A stretch of 5,826 nt of DNA, taken from Sphingobacterium thalpophilum. GTDB taxonomy: Bacteria; Bacteroidota; Bacteroidia; Flavobacteriales; Flavobacteriaceae. Both the position numbers and the translations under genes were made by a program. Below the pieces are notes generated by a model. That model saw only the letters and a list, made by a program, of their open reading frames with translations, made no database searches and was not told where the DNA came from. The stretch covers positions 1-5,826 of the forward strand of contig CALQBR020000106.1 in the NCBI GenBank assembly GCA_943328865.2, in the 5' to 3' direction. Numbering within the stretch: the first letter of the stretch is position 1; every line of letters begins with the position of its first letter. Below are positions 1-5,826 of the stretch, piece after piece.

Positions 1-614
1 GAAATGCTTTTGGCAACTTTTTCAGCTAAATGGGCGGGTATTTTTTCTAAAACCAAAGCAAAACAACCTAATTTTTCAAGTAATTTAGCATCTTCCATTA
101 ATTTTTCAGCTTCTTCAATTTCTTTGGCGCGAACGGTATAAGTTCCAAATTTATAGATGGATTGTGGCGTTAAACCCAAATGACCCATAACGGGAATACC
201 GGCATTTAGGATTTTTTTAATAGAATCTTTAATTTCGCTACCGCCTTCCAATTTTACAGCATGACCACCACTTTCTTTCATAATTCGGATAGAAGAGCGC
301 AAGGCTTCTTTAGAGTCTGATTGGTAGCTTCCAAAAGGCAAATCTACGACTACTAAAGCCCTCTCGATGGCTCTAACGACAGACGAGGCGTGATAAATCA
401 TTTGATCTAAAGTAATCGGTAAAGTTGTTTCATGACCAGCCATCACATTTGAAGCAGAATCTCCCACAAGAATCACATCAATTCCAGCAGTGTCAACGAT
501 TTTGGCCATCGTATAATCATAAGCGGTAAGCATCGATATTTTTTCTCCATTGGCCTTCATCTCAATCAATGATTTGGTCGTAATTCTTTTATAATCTTTT
601 TTAGCTACTGACAT
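1..614 (-). CDS. panB: 3-methyl-2-oxobutanoate hydroxymethyltransferase, 3' end cut by window edge
   Basis: PanB transfers a hydroxymethyl group from 5,10-methylene-tetrahydrofolate to 3-methyl-2-oxobutanoate, giving 2-dehydropantoate, the first step of pantothenate and CoA synthesis in the cytoplasm. I translated this reading frame by hand. It starts at ATG 614-612 and stays open for 204 codons to the left edge, against about 264 residues for the E. coli enzyme, so roughly the last quarter is missing. Visible family features are the [14 protein letters not shown] block (about residues 33-46), [17 protein letters not shown] (50-66), DLPFGSYQ (91-98), VKLEGG (120-125), GHLGLTPQS (144-152) and LVLEKIP (187-193). 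By alignment from memory with E. coli, D52, D91 and E123 are the magnesium ligands and E190 the catalytic acid, so the active site is intact as far as it can be seen. The start is 137 bases beyond the DUF2809 stop, with its own candidate promoter, so it may be a separate transcript. Confidence 0.96.
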   Translation of the reverse strand, partial: MSVAKKDYKRITTKSLIEMKANGEKISMLTAYDYTMAKIVDTAGIDVILVGDSASNVMAGHETTLPITLDQMIYHASSVVRAIERALVVVDLPFGSYQSDSKEALRSSIRIMKESGGHAVKLEGGSEIKDSIKKILNAGIPVMGHLGLTPQSIYKFGTYTVRAKEIEEAEKLMEDAKLLEKLGCFALVLEKIPAHLAEKVAKSI

Positions 615-636
615 TTAGATTTATGATTTTAAAATT

Positions 637-664
637 CAAAATTAGGAGTTGTAAAAGTAGTAAA
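637..664 (-). promoter_or_regulatory. candidate Bacteroidota-type promoter of panB
   Basis: Read on the minus strand, positions 644-637 are TAATTTTG, an exact match to the TAnnTTTG -7 element of Bacteroidota primary sigma factor promoters. The best upstream partner is TTTA at 664-661, 16 bases away, a poor match to the TTTG -33 element in both sequence and spacing. The leader to the panB ATG would be about 20 bases and A/T-rich, with no Shine-Dalgarno sequence. The -7 match is good, but chance matches are common in such A/T-rich DNA. Confidence 0.35.
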
Positions 665-696
665 ATTGTATAAGTTTAAGTAAAACGAAAGTATAT

Positions 697-732
697 TAAT
701 AAATTAAATTACAGGTAAAAAGCGGTTGTAAT
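697..732 (-). terminator. weak hairpin with T-rich tail after the DUF2809 gene
   Basis: On the minus strand, ATTACA (732-727) can pair with TGTAAT (713-708) across a 13-base loop, followed by a T-rich stretch, TTTAATTTATT (707-697). It lies 20 bases beyond the DUF2809 stop. The stem is only six base pairs with one G-C pair, too weak for a confident intrinsic terminator. Without it, panB could be read through from the upstream genes. Confidence 0.2.
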
Positions 733-751
733 CTTTTTAAACGCATTGGAT

Positions 752-1132
752 TTAAACTTTTCTTTTTAATACAAAAGCATCAATAAAATAAGCAATTGTA
801 ACACCAAAAGTATAACATAATAGATCACTCCAAAGGAAACCTTCTCCCAATAGATAGTGTCCTAAAACAGTATTTCGAATGATAACAATCCAATGGGCTT
901 TATAAAGTTGTTGTAATTCAATAGTATAACAAAGTAGTAAAGGAACTAGGATTTTCTTTGTAGGATTAAAATTTATGAAAAGAATTCGGATGCCAAAATA
1001 AAACATCACAGCATACAAAATATCTCCAATACACAACGGAATTGTATTTGATTTTCTAGAGAGTATACCAAAACACATCACAAAAAAGGTGATGACAAAG
1101 TAAAATAATCGTGTGTTATTTATAATTAACAA
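752..1132 (-). CDS. DUF2809 family small integral membrane protein
   Basis: This is a 126-residue hydrophobic protein of unknown function in the inner membrane. Four membrane segments are visible at about residues 8-24, 36-54, 59-75 and 104-121. Recognisable DUF2809 features are GILSRK near residue 22, IGDILYAVMFYFG (35-47), an E-L-Q-Q motif at the end of segment three (72-75), and the closing LGEGFLWSDLLCYTFG block (95-110). The length is normal for the family. The start used is TTG 1132-1130, which overlaps the upstream serine dehydratase gene by seven bases. A TGA lies immediately before it in frame, so no earlier start exists, and the first ATG (residue 19) would remove most of the first membrane segment. 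The overlap suggests translational coupling. The dehydratase has no known need for a membrane partner, so the pairing may be only positional. Family assignment is from pattern recognition. The polar residues E72, Q74 and D103 inside or beside membrane segments are conserved-looking, but their role is unknown. Confidence 0.8.
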   Translation of the reverse strand: MLIINNTRLFYFVITFFVMCFGILSRKSNTIPLCIGDILYAVMFYFGIRILFINFNPTKKILVPLLLCYTIELQQLYKAHWIVIIRNTVLGHYLLGEGFLWSDLLCYTFGVTIAYFIDAFVLKRKV

Positions 1133-2553
1133 TCAGCCATATTTACAGCAATTGCCAAACCACCTTCTGAGGTTTCTTTGTATTTGTTGTTCATGTCTTT
1201 GGCTGTTTGCCACATAGTGTCCACTACTTTGTCAAGCGGGACTTTTGCGTTTTTGGGATCGGTTTCTAAAGCTAATTCAGCGGCGTTAATTGCTTTTATA
1301 GCTCCCATCGTATTTCTTTCGATACACGGAATTTGAACCAAACCACCAATAGGATCGCAGGTTAGACCCAAATGGTGTTCCATGGCAATTTCTGCTGCCA
1401 TCAAAACCTGTTCTGGAGTTCCGCCCATTAATTCGCACAATGCTGCTGCTGCCATCGAAGAGGAAACGCCAATTTCGGCTTGACAACCACCCATTGCGGC
1501 AGAAATTGTAGATCCTTTTTTGAAAATACTACCAATTTCTCCAGCCACCATTAGAAATTGTTTGATTTCTTTTTCGCCAGCGTCGTGGTTTTCGATTACT
1601 AAATAGTACATTAAAACCGCAGGAATTACACCAGCACTTCCGTTAGTAGGAGCAGTAACCACTCGGCCTAATGATGCATTTACTTCATTGACCGCCAAGG
1701 CAAAACAACTGACCCATTTTAAGATTTGACGAAACTTTACTTCGGTTGATCGGATTTGTTCTAACCAAGTCTGTGGTGTATTGTAATTGGATAATCCAAT
1801 TAAGTTTTGATGCATATCAAAAGCTCTTCGTCTAACATTCAAACCACCGGGAAGAATGCCTTCCGAATGACAGCCAATATACATACATTCCAACATGGTG
1901 TTCCAAATTCGCATTAACTCGGAGTGAATCTCGGCGTCGGAACGCATTGATAGTTCATTTTGATAAACGATTTCAGAAATTTTTTGATGCTCTTTGGTGC
2001 AGTAGTCTAAAAGTTCAGCGGCCTTATTAATAGGAAAAGGGAAAGCACATTTAATTTCAGTTTTCTTTTTGGCATTATCACGCTCTTCTTTCACTACAAA
2101 TCCGCCACCGATAGAGTAGAAAGTGGAAGAATATTCTTTATTGTCTTTTGTGTAAGCCGTAAAAGTCAATCCATTGGCATGAAAAGGAAGGAAGTTTTTA
2201 TTGAATACGATATCTTGTAAGAAATAAAAAGGAACAATAATTTCATTTCCTAAATTGATTTCATTATTATTTTCGATGGATTTGATGATACTATCAATAT
2301 TTGCCACAGGAATGTATTCTGGATCTTGTCCGCTCAAACCTAACATTACGGCTAAATCCGTGGCATGCCCTTTTCCAGTGAGGGAAAGAGAACCGTATAA
2401 GTCTACTTTTACCCTGTTGACGGAATGCATTAAATTTTCATTTCGCAATTCGCCTAAAAAACGTTCCGCAGCCCGCCAAGGTCCTAAAGTGTGTGAACTC
2501 GATGGGCCAACACCAATTTTTAGCATGTCAAAAACAGAAATACATTCTTCCAT
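1126..2553 (-). CDS. sdaA: L-serine ammonia-lyase (L-serine dehydratase), single-chain iron-sulfur type
   Basis: This enzyme deaminates L-serine to pyruvate and ammonia using a [4Fe-4S] cluster instead of pyridoxal phosphate, feeding serine carbon into central metabolism in the cytoplasm. The 475 residues hold the beta domain first (about 1-155, with [17 protein letters not shown] at 13-29 and [13 protein letters not shown] at 54-66) and then the alpha domain (about 190-475, with [10 protein letters not shown] at 234-243 and [12 protein letters not shown] at 303-314). The length matches the fused enterobacterial-type enzymes of about 455 residues. Three cluster cysteines are in place: C357 (GGCQAE), C399 (LTCDP) and C410 (IPCIERN). 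The final residue, C475, matches the C-terminal cysteine that occupies the fourth iron site in the Legionella pneumophila enzyme structure. The start is ATG 2553-2551, and the glycine-serine-rich motif at residue 13 leaves little room for another. It lies 82 bases after the oxidoreductase stop and overlaps the DUF2809 gene by seven bases. Function is confident. Confidence 0.97.
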   Translation of the reverse strand: MEECISVFDMLKIGVGPSSSHTLGPWRAAERFLGELRNENLMHSVNRVKVDLYGSLSLTGKGHATDLAVMLGLSGQDPEYIPVANIDSIIKSIENNNEINLGNEIIVPFYFLQDIVFNKNFLPFHANGLTFTAYTKDNKEYSSTFYSIGGGFVVKEERDNAKKKTEIKCAFPFPINKAAELLDYCTKEHQKISEIVYQNELSMRSDAEIHSELMRIWNTMLECMYIGCHSEGILPGGLNVRRRAFDMHQNLIGLSNYNTPQTWLEQIRSTEVKFRQILKWVSCFALAVNEVNASLGRVVTAPTNGSAGVIPAVLMYYLVIENHDAGEKEIKQFLMVAGEIGSIFKKGSTISAAMGGCQAEIGVSSSMAAAALCELMGGTPEQVLMAAEIAMEHHLGLTCDPIGGLVQIPCIERNTMGAIKAINAAELALETDPKNAKVPLDKVVDTMWQTAKDMNNKYKETSEGGLAIAVNMADC

Positions 2554-2559
2554 AAAAAG

Positions 2560-2574
2560 TTAAGTTTTACTTAA
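2560..2574. repeat. small perfect inverted repeat in the serine dehydratase leader
   Basis: TTAAGT (2560-2565) and ACTTAA (2569-2574) form a perfect six-base inverted repeat around a TTT spacer. It sits between the candidate -7 element (2583-2576) and the dehydratase start codon (2553), so it overlaps the expected transcription start and leader. It could be an operator half-site pair or a small leader hairpin. An A/T-rich six-base repeat may also be chance. Confidence 0.3.
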
Positions 2575-2575
2575 G

Positions 2576-2603
2576 CAAAGATATTATTAATGCACCTAAA
2601 AAA
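2576..2603 (-). promoter_or_regulatory. candidate promoter of the serine dehydratase gene
   Basis: On the minus strand, positions 2583-2576 read TATCTTTG, an exact fit to the Bacteroidota TAnnTTTG -7 element. A T-run (2603-2598, TTTTTT) lies about 14 bases upstream, but no clean TTTG -33 element exists at the usual 17-20 base spacing. Transcription would begin near 2572-2570, giving a leader of about 17-20 A/T-rich bases before the ATG. This would let the dehydratase and DUF2809 genes be expressed apart from the upstream oxidoreductase. Confidence 0.4.
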
Positions 2604-2635
2604 TGTTTTTTGAAAGGGTTTAAATTGAGTAATTT

Positions 2636-3886
2636 TTAATTTTTAGATAAGTTGTTTATCAATTCTGCAACAAGCCTTCCAGATTTCATGGCTGCATTTA
2701 TGGATCCATTTAAAAGGTGGTCACCACAAATAAAAACGTTTCCATCAATTTGCATTTGCGCTGCTGTCAATTCATCAGTAACATTATTTTGGTTGGGCAA
2801 AGCATAGTCTATGCGGTAAACTTTAAGTAATTTCCAGTCAAAAACTTTTTCTCCATACCATTGTTTTAATTCATTTTTGATATTTTCGGATAAAATATCA
2901 TCGCCAATTGCAGGTATTCCGTTATAAGAAACCGAGATTAAAATTTTTCCATTTGGCGCATAATCTTTAGAAACATTAGTCAAAACAGTTAAATTGTTGA
3001 CCCACTTTTTATTCTCTGAGGCATTTAAAATTACGATTGCTTTTTTTGTAGGAGCAAAATTACTTTCAAAATAAACATTAGTAACTTGATGGTGATTTTC
3101 TTTTGGTTTTTGAATATAATTTTCAGCTAAACTTACCGCTTCAGTTGCAATAATAATTTTTTCGGTTTCATATTCAAAACCATTATTAGTAATCACTTTA
3201 TTGCCGTTAATTTTTAAAACTTTGGTATTGTAAACAACCGAATTTTGAGGAAGCATGCTTAACAATTGTTTAGGAATTTCTTCCATTCCTAAAGCTGGAA
3301 TTGCAGCATCGCCTTCCGAAAACATTTTCATAACAAAATCGAACATATTGCTCGAAGTTGTTAATTGATTTTCTAGAAAAATGCCCGAAAAAAATGGTTT
3401 ATAAAAACGATTAATCATTTTTGTGCAAAATCCATAATCATTCAATTGTTTTAAAGTTGATTGTTCTTTTTGTCTAAAAATGGCAGGAATCGTAATTTGT
3501 AGCAATTTTATTTTTAATACAAAGGTGTTTATTTTATCTTTCAAACTCCCAACAGGCGCAAAAAGTGTAGCAAATGTAGCAGAAGGACGACGAAACGGAT
3601 CGGCTATCTCAAATTGTCCGCCATCATATAAAACGGCTGCTCCAGGTAAAAATTTTTTAAGATTTAATTTTTCATAATCCAACAAGGCTTTTGTTTCGGG
3701 ATAGGCAGTAAGTAATACTTGGAAACCTAAATCAAATCGAAAACCGTTTATAATTTCTGTTTTTATTCTTCCTCCAACTTTATCCGATGCTTCGATAATT
3801 TGAACGGAATGACCTTTTTTATGTAAATAAACGGCTGCAGAAAGTCCTGCAATTCCAGCACCAATAATTGTTATGGTTGGTTTCAA
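2636..3886 (-). CDS. FAD-dependent amine-oxidase/phytoene-desaturase-type oxidoreductase, substrate unknown
   Basis: This 416-residue flavoprotein belongs to the amine oxidase / protoporphyrinogen oxidase / carotenoid desaturase superfamily. FAD-binding features are a Rossmann fold at the extreme N-terminus with GAGIAGLSAAVYL (9-21), E32 positioned to bind the FAD ribose, and VGGRIKT (37-43), followed by GFRFDLGFQVLLTAYPE (48-64). The C-terminus has the second FAD-contacting motif, ICGDHLLNGSINAAMKSG (about 386-403). There is no signal peptide or clear membrane segment, so it is probably cytoplasmic. The DLGFQVLL-type motif marks a subgroup often labelled simply NAD(P)/FAD-dependent oxidoreductase, whose substrate I do not know. 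No carotenoid or haem genes lie nearby to point to one. The start is TTG 3886-3884 after a run of nine A. The Rossmann motif is so close to the start that no downstream alternative works, and no in-frame ATG lies upstream. It diverges from the glycosyltransferase genes. Confidence 0.88.
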   Translation of the reverse strand: MKPTITIIGAGIAGLSAAVYLHKKGHSVQIIEASDKVGGRIKTEIINGFRFDLGFQVLLTAYPETKALLDYEKLNLKKFLPGAAVLYDGGQFEIADPFRRPSATFATLFAPVGSLKDKINTFVLKIKLLQITIPAIFRQKEQSTLKQLNDYGFCTKMINRFYKPFFSGIFLENQLTTSSNMFDFVMKMFSEGDAAIPALGMEEIPKQLLSMLPQNSVVYNTKVLKINGNKVITNNGFEYETEKIIIATEAVSLAENYIQKPKENHHQVTNVYFESNFAPTKKAIVILNASENKKWVNNLTVLTNVSKDYAPNGKILISVSYNGIPAIGDDILSENIKNELKQWYGEKVFDWKLLKVYRIDYALPNQNNVTDELTAAQMQIDGNVFICGDHLLNGSINAAMKSGRLVAELINNLSKN

Positions 3887-3897
3887 TTTTTTTTTGA

Positions 3898-3928
3898 CAA
3901 AAATAATGCATTTATAATTATATAGAAA
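3898..3928 (-). promoter_or_regulatory. candidate promoter of the FAD oxidoreductase gene
   Basis: On the minus strand, TATTTTTG at 3905-3898 matches the TAnnTTTG -7 element exactly. TTTC at 3928-3925 lies 19 bases upstream, one mismatch from the TTTG -33 element at the preferred spacing. This is the best two-part promoter in the window. Transcription would start near 3894, leaving a leader of only about 5-9 A residues before the TTG start, so the message would be nearly leaderless. Confidence 0.5.
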
Positions 3929-3987
3929 TTTTTAAATTTAAATAAATCTACAATTCAGATTTTTATTGATTTTTGAATTTAAAAATT
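3927..3987. repeat. long A/T-only inverted repeat with inner hairpin in the divergent intergenic region
   Basis: The 16-base arms at 3927-3942 (AATTTTTAAATTTAAA) and 3972-3987 (TTTGAATTTAAAAATT) are reverse complements except for one position (T3939 opposite G3975). The 29-base interval holds a second inverted repeat, AAATCT (3944-3949) with AGATTT (3957-3962). The structure occupies the middle of the 168 bases between the divergent start codons and touches the -33 element of the oxidoreductase promoter. It could be a regulator site or a cruciform. Low complexity makes a chance origin possible. Confidence 0.45.
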
Positions 3988-4021
3988 AAACTTCTTTTAA
4001 CCTATTCTATATTATTTTACA

Positions 4022-4051
4022 CTAGAATTGCAAAAATTTTTAATTTTCTAG
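4022..4051. repeat. 30-base interrupted palindrome just upstream of the glycosyltransferase start
   Basis: CTAGAA (4022-4027) and TTCTAG (4046-4051) are perfect inverted arms, and the ten-base palindrome AAAAATTTTT (4032-4041) shares exactly the same centre, so 22 of 30 positions are symmetric. It ends three bases before the ATG at 4055. It could be an operator, or an mRNA hairpin that hides the ribosome entry region of the glycosyltransferase operon. No convincing TAnnTTTG promoter was found for this operon; the nearest is TATTTTAC at 4013-4020. Confidence 0.45.
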
Positions 4052-4054
4052 AAT

Positions 4055-4699
4055 ATGAATTTTAAATTTAAAATATCAGTTATAATGTCTGTTTATAATA
4101 CTGATTTTCTAATAGTCAAAAGAGCAATTGATTCAGTTTTGAATCAAAGTTTTCAAGATTTTGAATTAATAATTATCGATGATGGTAGCCATCACCATTC
4201 GCAAAATTTGATTTTAGATTATGCCGTTGCAAATGAAGATAAAATAACTTATTTGCGTCACAAAAATTGTAGCCAATCTGAATCAATTAATCGTGGCATT
4301 TTGCTCACTAATAGCGAATTTATTACCGTAATAGATGCAGATGACGAATACAAGCCTAATCATTTAGAGCTTTGTTTATCGGAAATAAAAACATTAGATC
4401 TGATAGCTTCTACTACTGAAACAATCGTAAACCATGAATCGGATTATTATGTTGCCGATCGTTTTAACCCAAACGAAGTTATTCATGTTGACGATTGCAT
4501 TATGTTTGCCACTTTATTTGGTAAAAAAGAAGTATTTACAAGTCTTAATTTTCTTAATATGTATGCAGCAGATGCACATTTTTATGAACAAGCTGGACAA
4601 CAATTTTTGGTTGAAAAGTTAGATTTAAGAACTTACATTTATTATAGAAACAACCCTGACAGCATTAGCGCGAAAGTTAAATCCCAAAAATTAAACTAA
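4055..4699 (+). CDS. family 2 glycosyltransferase, short single-domain form
   Basis: This 214-residue protein is an inverting GT-A-fold transferase that would move a sugar from a nucleotide-sugar donor to an acceptor glycan or lipid-linked glycan. Its N-terminus carries the family signature ISVIMSVYNTD (7-17), the nucleotide-binding IIDDGS (40-45), the Q-S-E-S-I-N-R-G segment (74-81), and a DxD-type metal site IDADDEYKPNH (93-103). AADAHFYEQA (171-180) stands where many GT2 enzymes have the E-D catalytic-base motif, making D173 the probable base. It has no signal peptide or membrane segment, so it is probably cytoplasmic or loosely bound to the inner membrane. It is shorter than most GT2 enzymes (about 250-330) and lacks a C-terminal extension. 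The start is ATG 4055, directly before the conserved first strand. Its stop is one base before the next gene, so the two form an operon. The acceptor cannot be told; a surface polysaccharide is the usual guess. Confidence 0.92.
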   Translation: MNFKFKISVIMSVYNTDFLIVKRAIDSVLNQSFQDFELIIIDDGSHHHSQNLILDYAVANEDKITYLRHKNCSQSESINRGILLTNSEFITVIDADDEYKPNHLELCLSEIKTLDLIASTTETIVNHESDYYVADRFNPNEVIHVDDCIMFATLFGKKEVFTSLNFLNMYAADAHFYEQAGQQFLVEKLDLRTYIYYRNNPDSISAKVKSQKLN

Positions 4700-4700
4700 A

Positions 4701-5462
4701 TTGGTAATTCCACATCAAATTCAGTTAGCTGAAAACGTGATATTAGGATGTCAAATTTCGGGTGTTTTTGATGTAAATAGAAATGAAATGTTGCCAAATG
4801 ACGATTTTTCGATAATTGAAAAATGGGTAAATTCAATAAGAAATTTAAATCTTCAAGCCATTATTTTTCATAATAATTTTTCAGAAAGCACAATTTTAGA
4901 ACACCAATCTGATAATTTAATTTTTATAAAAATAGATTACGATGTTCGTTTTAAACCCAATGTTTATCGCTATTTTGTTTACAGTCGATTTATTAATAAA
5001 TATGCTAGCGCAATTAATTCTGTTTTTGTTAATGATGTAGCTGATGTTTTGGTTTTAAAAAATCCATTTATACAGCCTTTATTTATAGAAAATCCAAACT
5101 TTATTTTTTGTGGAGATGAACCAACTACTTTAAAAAACACTTGGATGATTGAACACAGTACGCATTTAAGAAATAAAATTGTCGACTATGGTAAAATAGA
5201 AGATCAATTTCAGGCAGAAACATTATTGAATTGTGGGATTATTGGAGGAAATATTTCAATAATGCAACCTTTTTTAAAATCACTTTGGCGAATTCATGAA
5301 AAATTTAATAATGATAATAATACTTCATTTACGGGTGATATGGGCGCTTTTAATTATATCATGCGAAAAAAATACTACGAAAAAGTGCTTCACGGAAGTC
5401 CAATTAATTCTGAATTTAAAGCTTATTCAGATGATGGAACAAACTGGTTTCAACACAAATAG
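4701..5462 (+). CDS. putative GT-A-fold glycosyltransferase-like protein, family not recognised
   Basis: I cannot name the family of this 253-residue soluble protein. Its pattern resembles nucleotide-diphospho-sugar transferases: beta-alpha units at the N-terminus (about 10-75), the aspartate-bearing FVNDVADVLVLKNPF (109-123), where D112 and D115 resemble a metal and nucleotide site, then FIFCGDE (134-140), LLNCGIIGGN (175-184), GDMGAFNYIMR (212-222) and HGSPINSEFK (231-240), ending with WFQHK. The order of acidic site, N-C-G-I-I-G-G and a late His-Gly-x-Pro block resembles retaining GT-A enzymes such as the GT8 or GT77-like groups, but that is inference. It has no signal peptide or membrane segment. 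The start is TTG 4701, one base after the GT2 stop. A TAA at 4692-4694 blocks any earlier start. The next candidates are GTG at about residue 13 and ATG at residue 30, the latter costing part of the first strand. The spacing implies coupled expression with the GT2 gene and probably a shared glycan. Confidence 0.68.
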   Translation: MVIPHQIQLAENVILGCQISGVFDVNRNEMLPNDDFSIIEKWVNSIRNLNLQAIIFHNNFSESTILEHQSDNLIFIKIDYDVRFKPNVYRYFVYSRFINKYASAINSVFVNDVADVLVLKNPFIQPLFIENPNFIFCGDEPTTLKNTWMIEHSTHLRNKIVDYGKIEDQFQAETLLNCGIIGGNISIMQPFLKSLWRIHEKFNNDNNTSFTGDMGAFNYIMRKKYYEKVLHGSPINSEFKAYSDDGTNWFQHK

Positions 5463-5472
5463 TTTCTAAAAT

Positions 5473-5536
5473 GCCATATTGTCATATTTTTTTATGTCAA
5501 TATGTTTGTAAACTGACAATTGGCTTTATTTTTTTT
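5473..5536 (+). terminator. candidate terminator of the glycosyltransferase operon
   Basis: GCCATATTGTCA (5473-5484) pairs with TGACAATTGGC (5514-5524) as an 11-base-pair stem with one bulged T. The T-rich tail TTTATTTTTTTT (5525-5536) follows at once. It begins ten bases beyond the stop of the 253-residue protein. The loop is long (29 bases) but contains smaller pairings (GTTT with AAAC, 5504-5513) that could tighten it. Position, stem and T-run together support an intrinsic terminator, though it also overlaps the probable dnaK promoter. Confidence 0.55.
5505..5534 (+). promoter_or_regulatory. candidate dnaK promoter
   Basis: TTTG (5505-5508) followed after 18 bases by TATTTTTT (5527-5534) fits the Bacteroidota TTTG / TAnnTTTG promoter with one mismatch in the -7 element. 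Transcription would begin near 5538, giving a leader of about 65 bases. A second option is TTGACT (5550-5555) with TATAAA (5571-5576), a sigma70-like pair with a short 15-base spacer. I see no CIRCE heat-shock operator (TTAGCACTC with GAGTGCTAA), so HrcA control is not supported. Confidence 0.35.
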
Positions 5537-5575
5537 AATGGCATAAAGATTGACTTAAGCACGATGAGTTTATAA

Positions 5576-5826
<251 letters not shown>

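Noticed and set aside
1286..1486. Minus-strand 66-codon frame within the serine dehydratase gene
   Set aside because: It is an alternative frame through the cluster-binding region; its composition, rich in Ser, Arg and Gly, is typical of a shifted reading.
2255..2563. Plus-strand open frame of 102 codons opposite the 5' part of the serine dehydratase gene
   Set aside because: It lies over a confidently identified conserved enzyme, and its translation shows no recognisable domain or upstream signal.
3480..3677. Plus-strand 65-codon frame opposite the FAD oxidoreductase
   Set aside because: It is a shadow of the real gene, with no supporting motif or promoter.
3887..4054. Small RNA, tRNA or insertion-sequence remnant in the divergent intergenic region
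   Set aside because: There is no tRNA-like fold, terminal repeat with target duplication, or transposase fragment; only A/T-rich inverted repeats are visible.
4434..4622. Plus-strand 62-codon hydrophobic frame inside the GT2 gene
   Set aside because: It is a frame shift of the GT2 sequence. The hydrophobic look comes from T-rich codons.
2569..5561. Shared 9-base word ACTTAAGCA near the dehydratase (2569-2577) and dnaK (5553-5561) promoters
   Set aside because: Many nine-base matches are expected by chance in a window of this size, and the two copies sit at different positions relative to the promoters.

Overview
The window looks like a chromosomal segment of a Bacteroidota bacterium, most likely of the Flavobacterium group. 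Intergenic DNA is very rich in A and T. Start codons follow A-rich leaders rather than GGAGG-type ribosome binding sites. Several upstream regions carry the TAnnTTTG -7 element typical of this phylum. The protein sequences also read like flavobacterial homologues. Most of the content is housekeeping metabolism, with a two-gene glycosyltransferase unit placed between metabolism genes and dnaK.

Layout. The left two thirds run on the minus strand. Read in transcription order they are an FAD-dependent amine-oxidase-type oxidoreductase (3886 to 2636), a single-chain iron-sulfur L-serine dehydratase (2553 to 1126), a small DUF2809 membrane protein whose start overlaps the end of the dehydratase gene (1132 to 752), and the first three quarters of panB (614 to beyond the left edge). 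A 168-base divergent intergenic region (3887-4054) with two inverted repeats follows. The right third runs on the plus strand: a short family-2 glycosyltransferase (4055-4699), a second protein that looks like a GT-A-fold sugar transferase of a family I cannot name (4701-5462), a 140-base region with a hairpin plus T-run and a probable promoter, and the first 74 codons of dnaK (5603 onward).

How the genes relate. The dehydratase (serine to pyruvate and ammonia) and PanB (first committed step to pantothenate and CoA) are independent core-metabolism enzymes. Only the dehydratase and DUF2809 genes appear translationally coupled. The two glycosyltransferase genes are separated by one base, so they are almost certainly co-transcribed and probably act on one glycan. 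Their DNA is visibly poorer in G+C than the dehydratase gene, which fits an accessory insertion beside dnaK, but I cannot prove that from one window. I used a TTG start for three of the genes (oxidoreductase, DUF2809 protein, second glycosyltransferase) because no in-frame ATG fits.

I do not see a mobile element, CRISPR array, RNA gene or obvious new defence system. The least explained items are the 253-residue transferase-like protein and the palindromic structures in the divergent promoter region.
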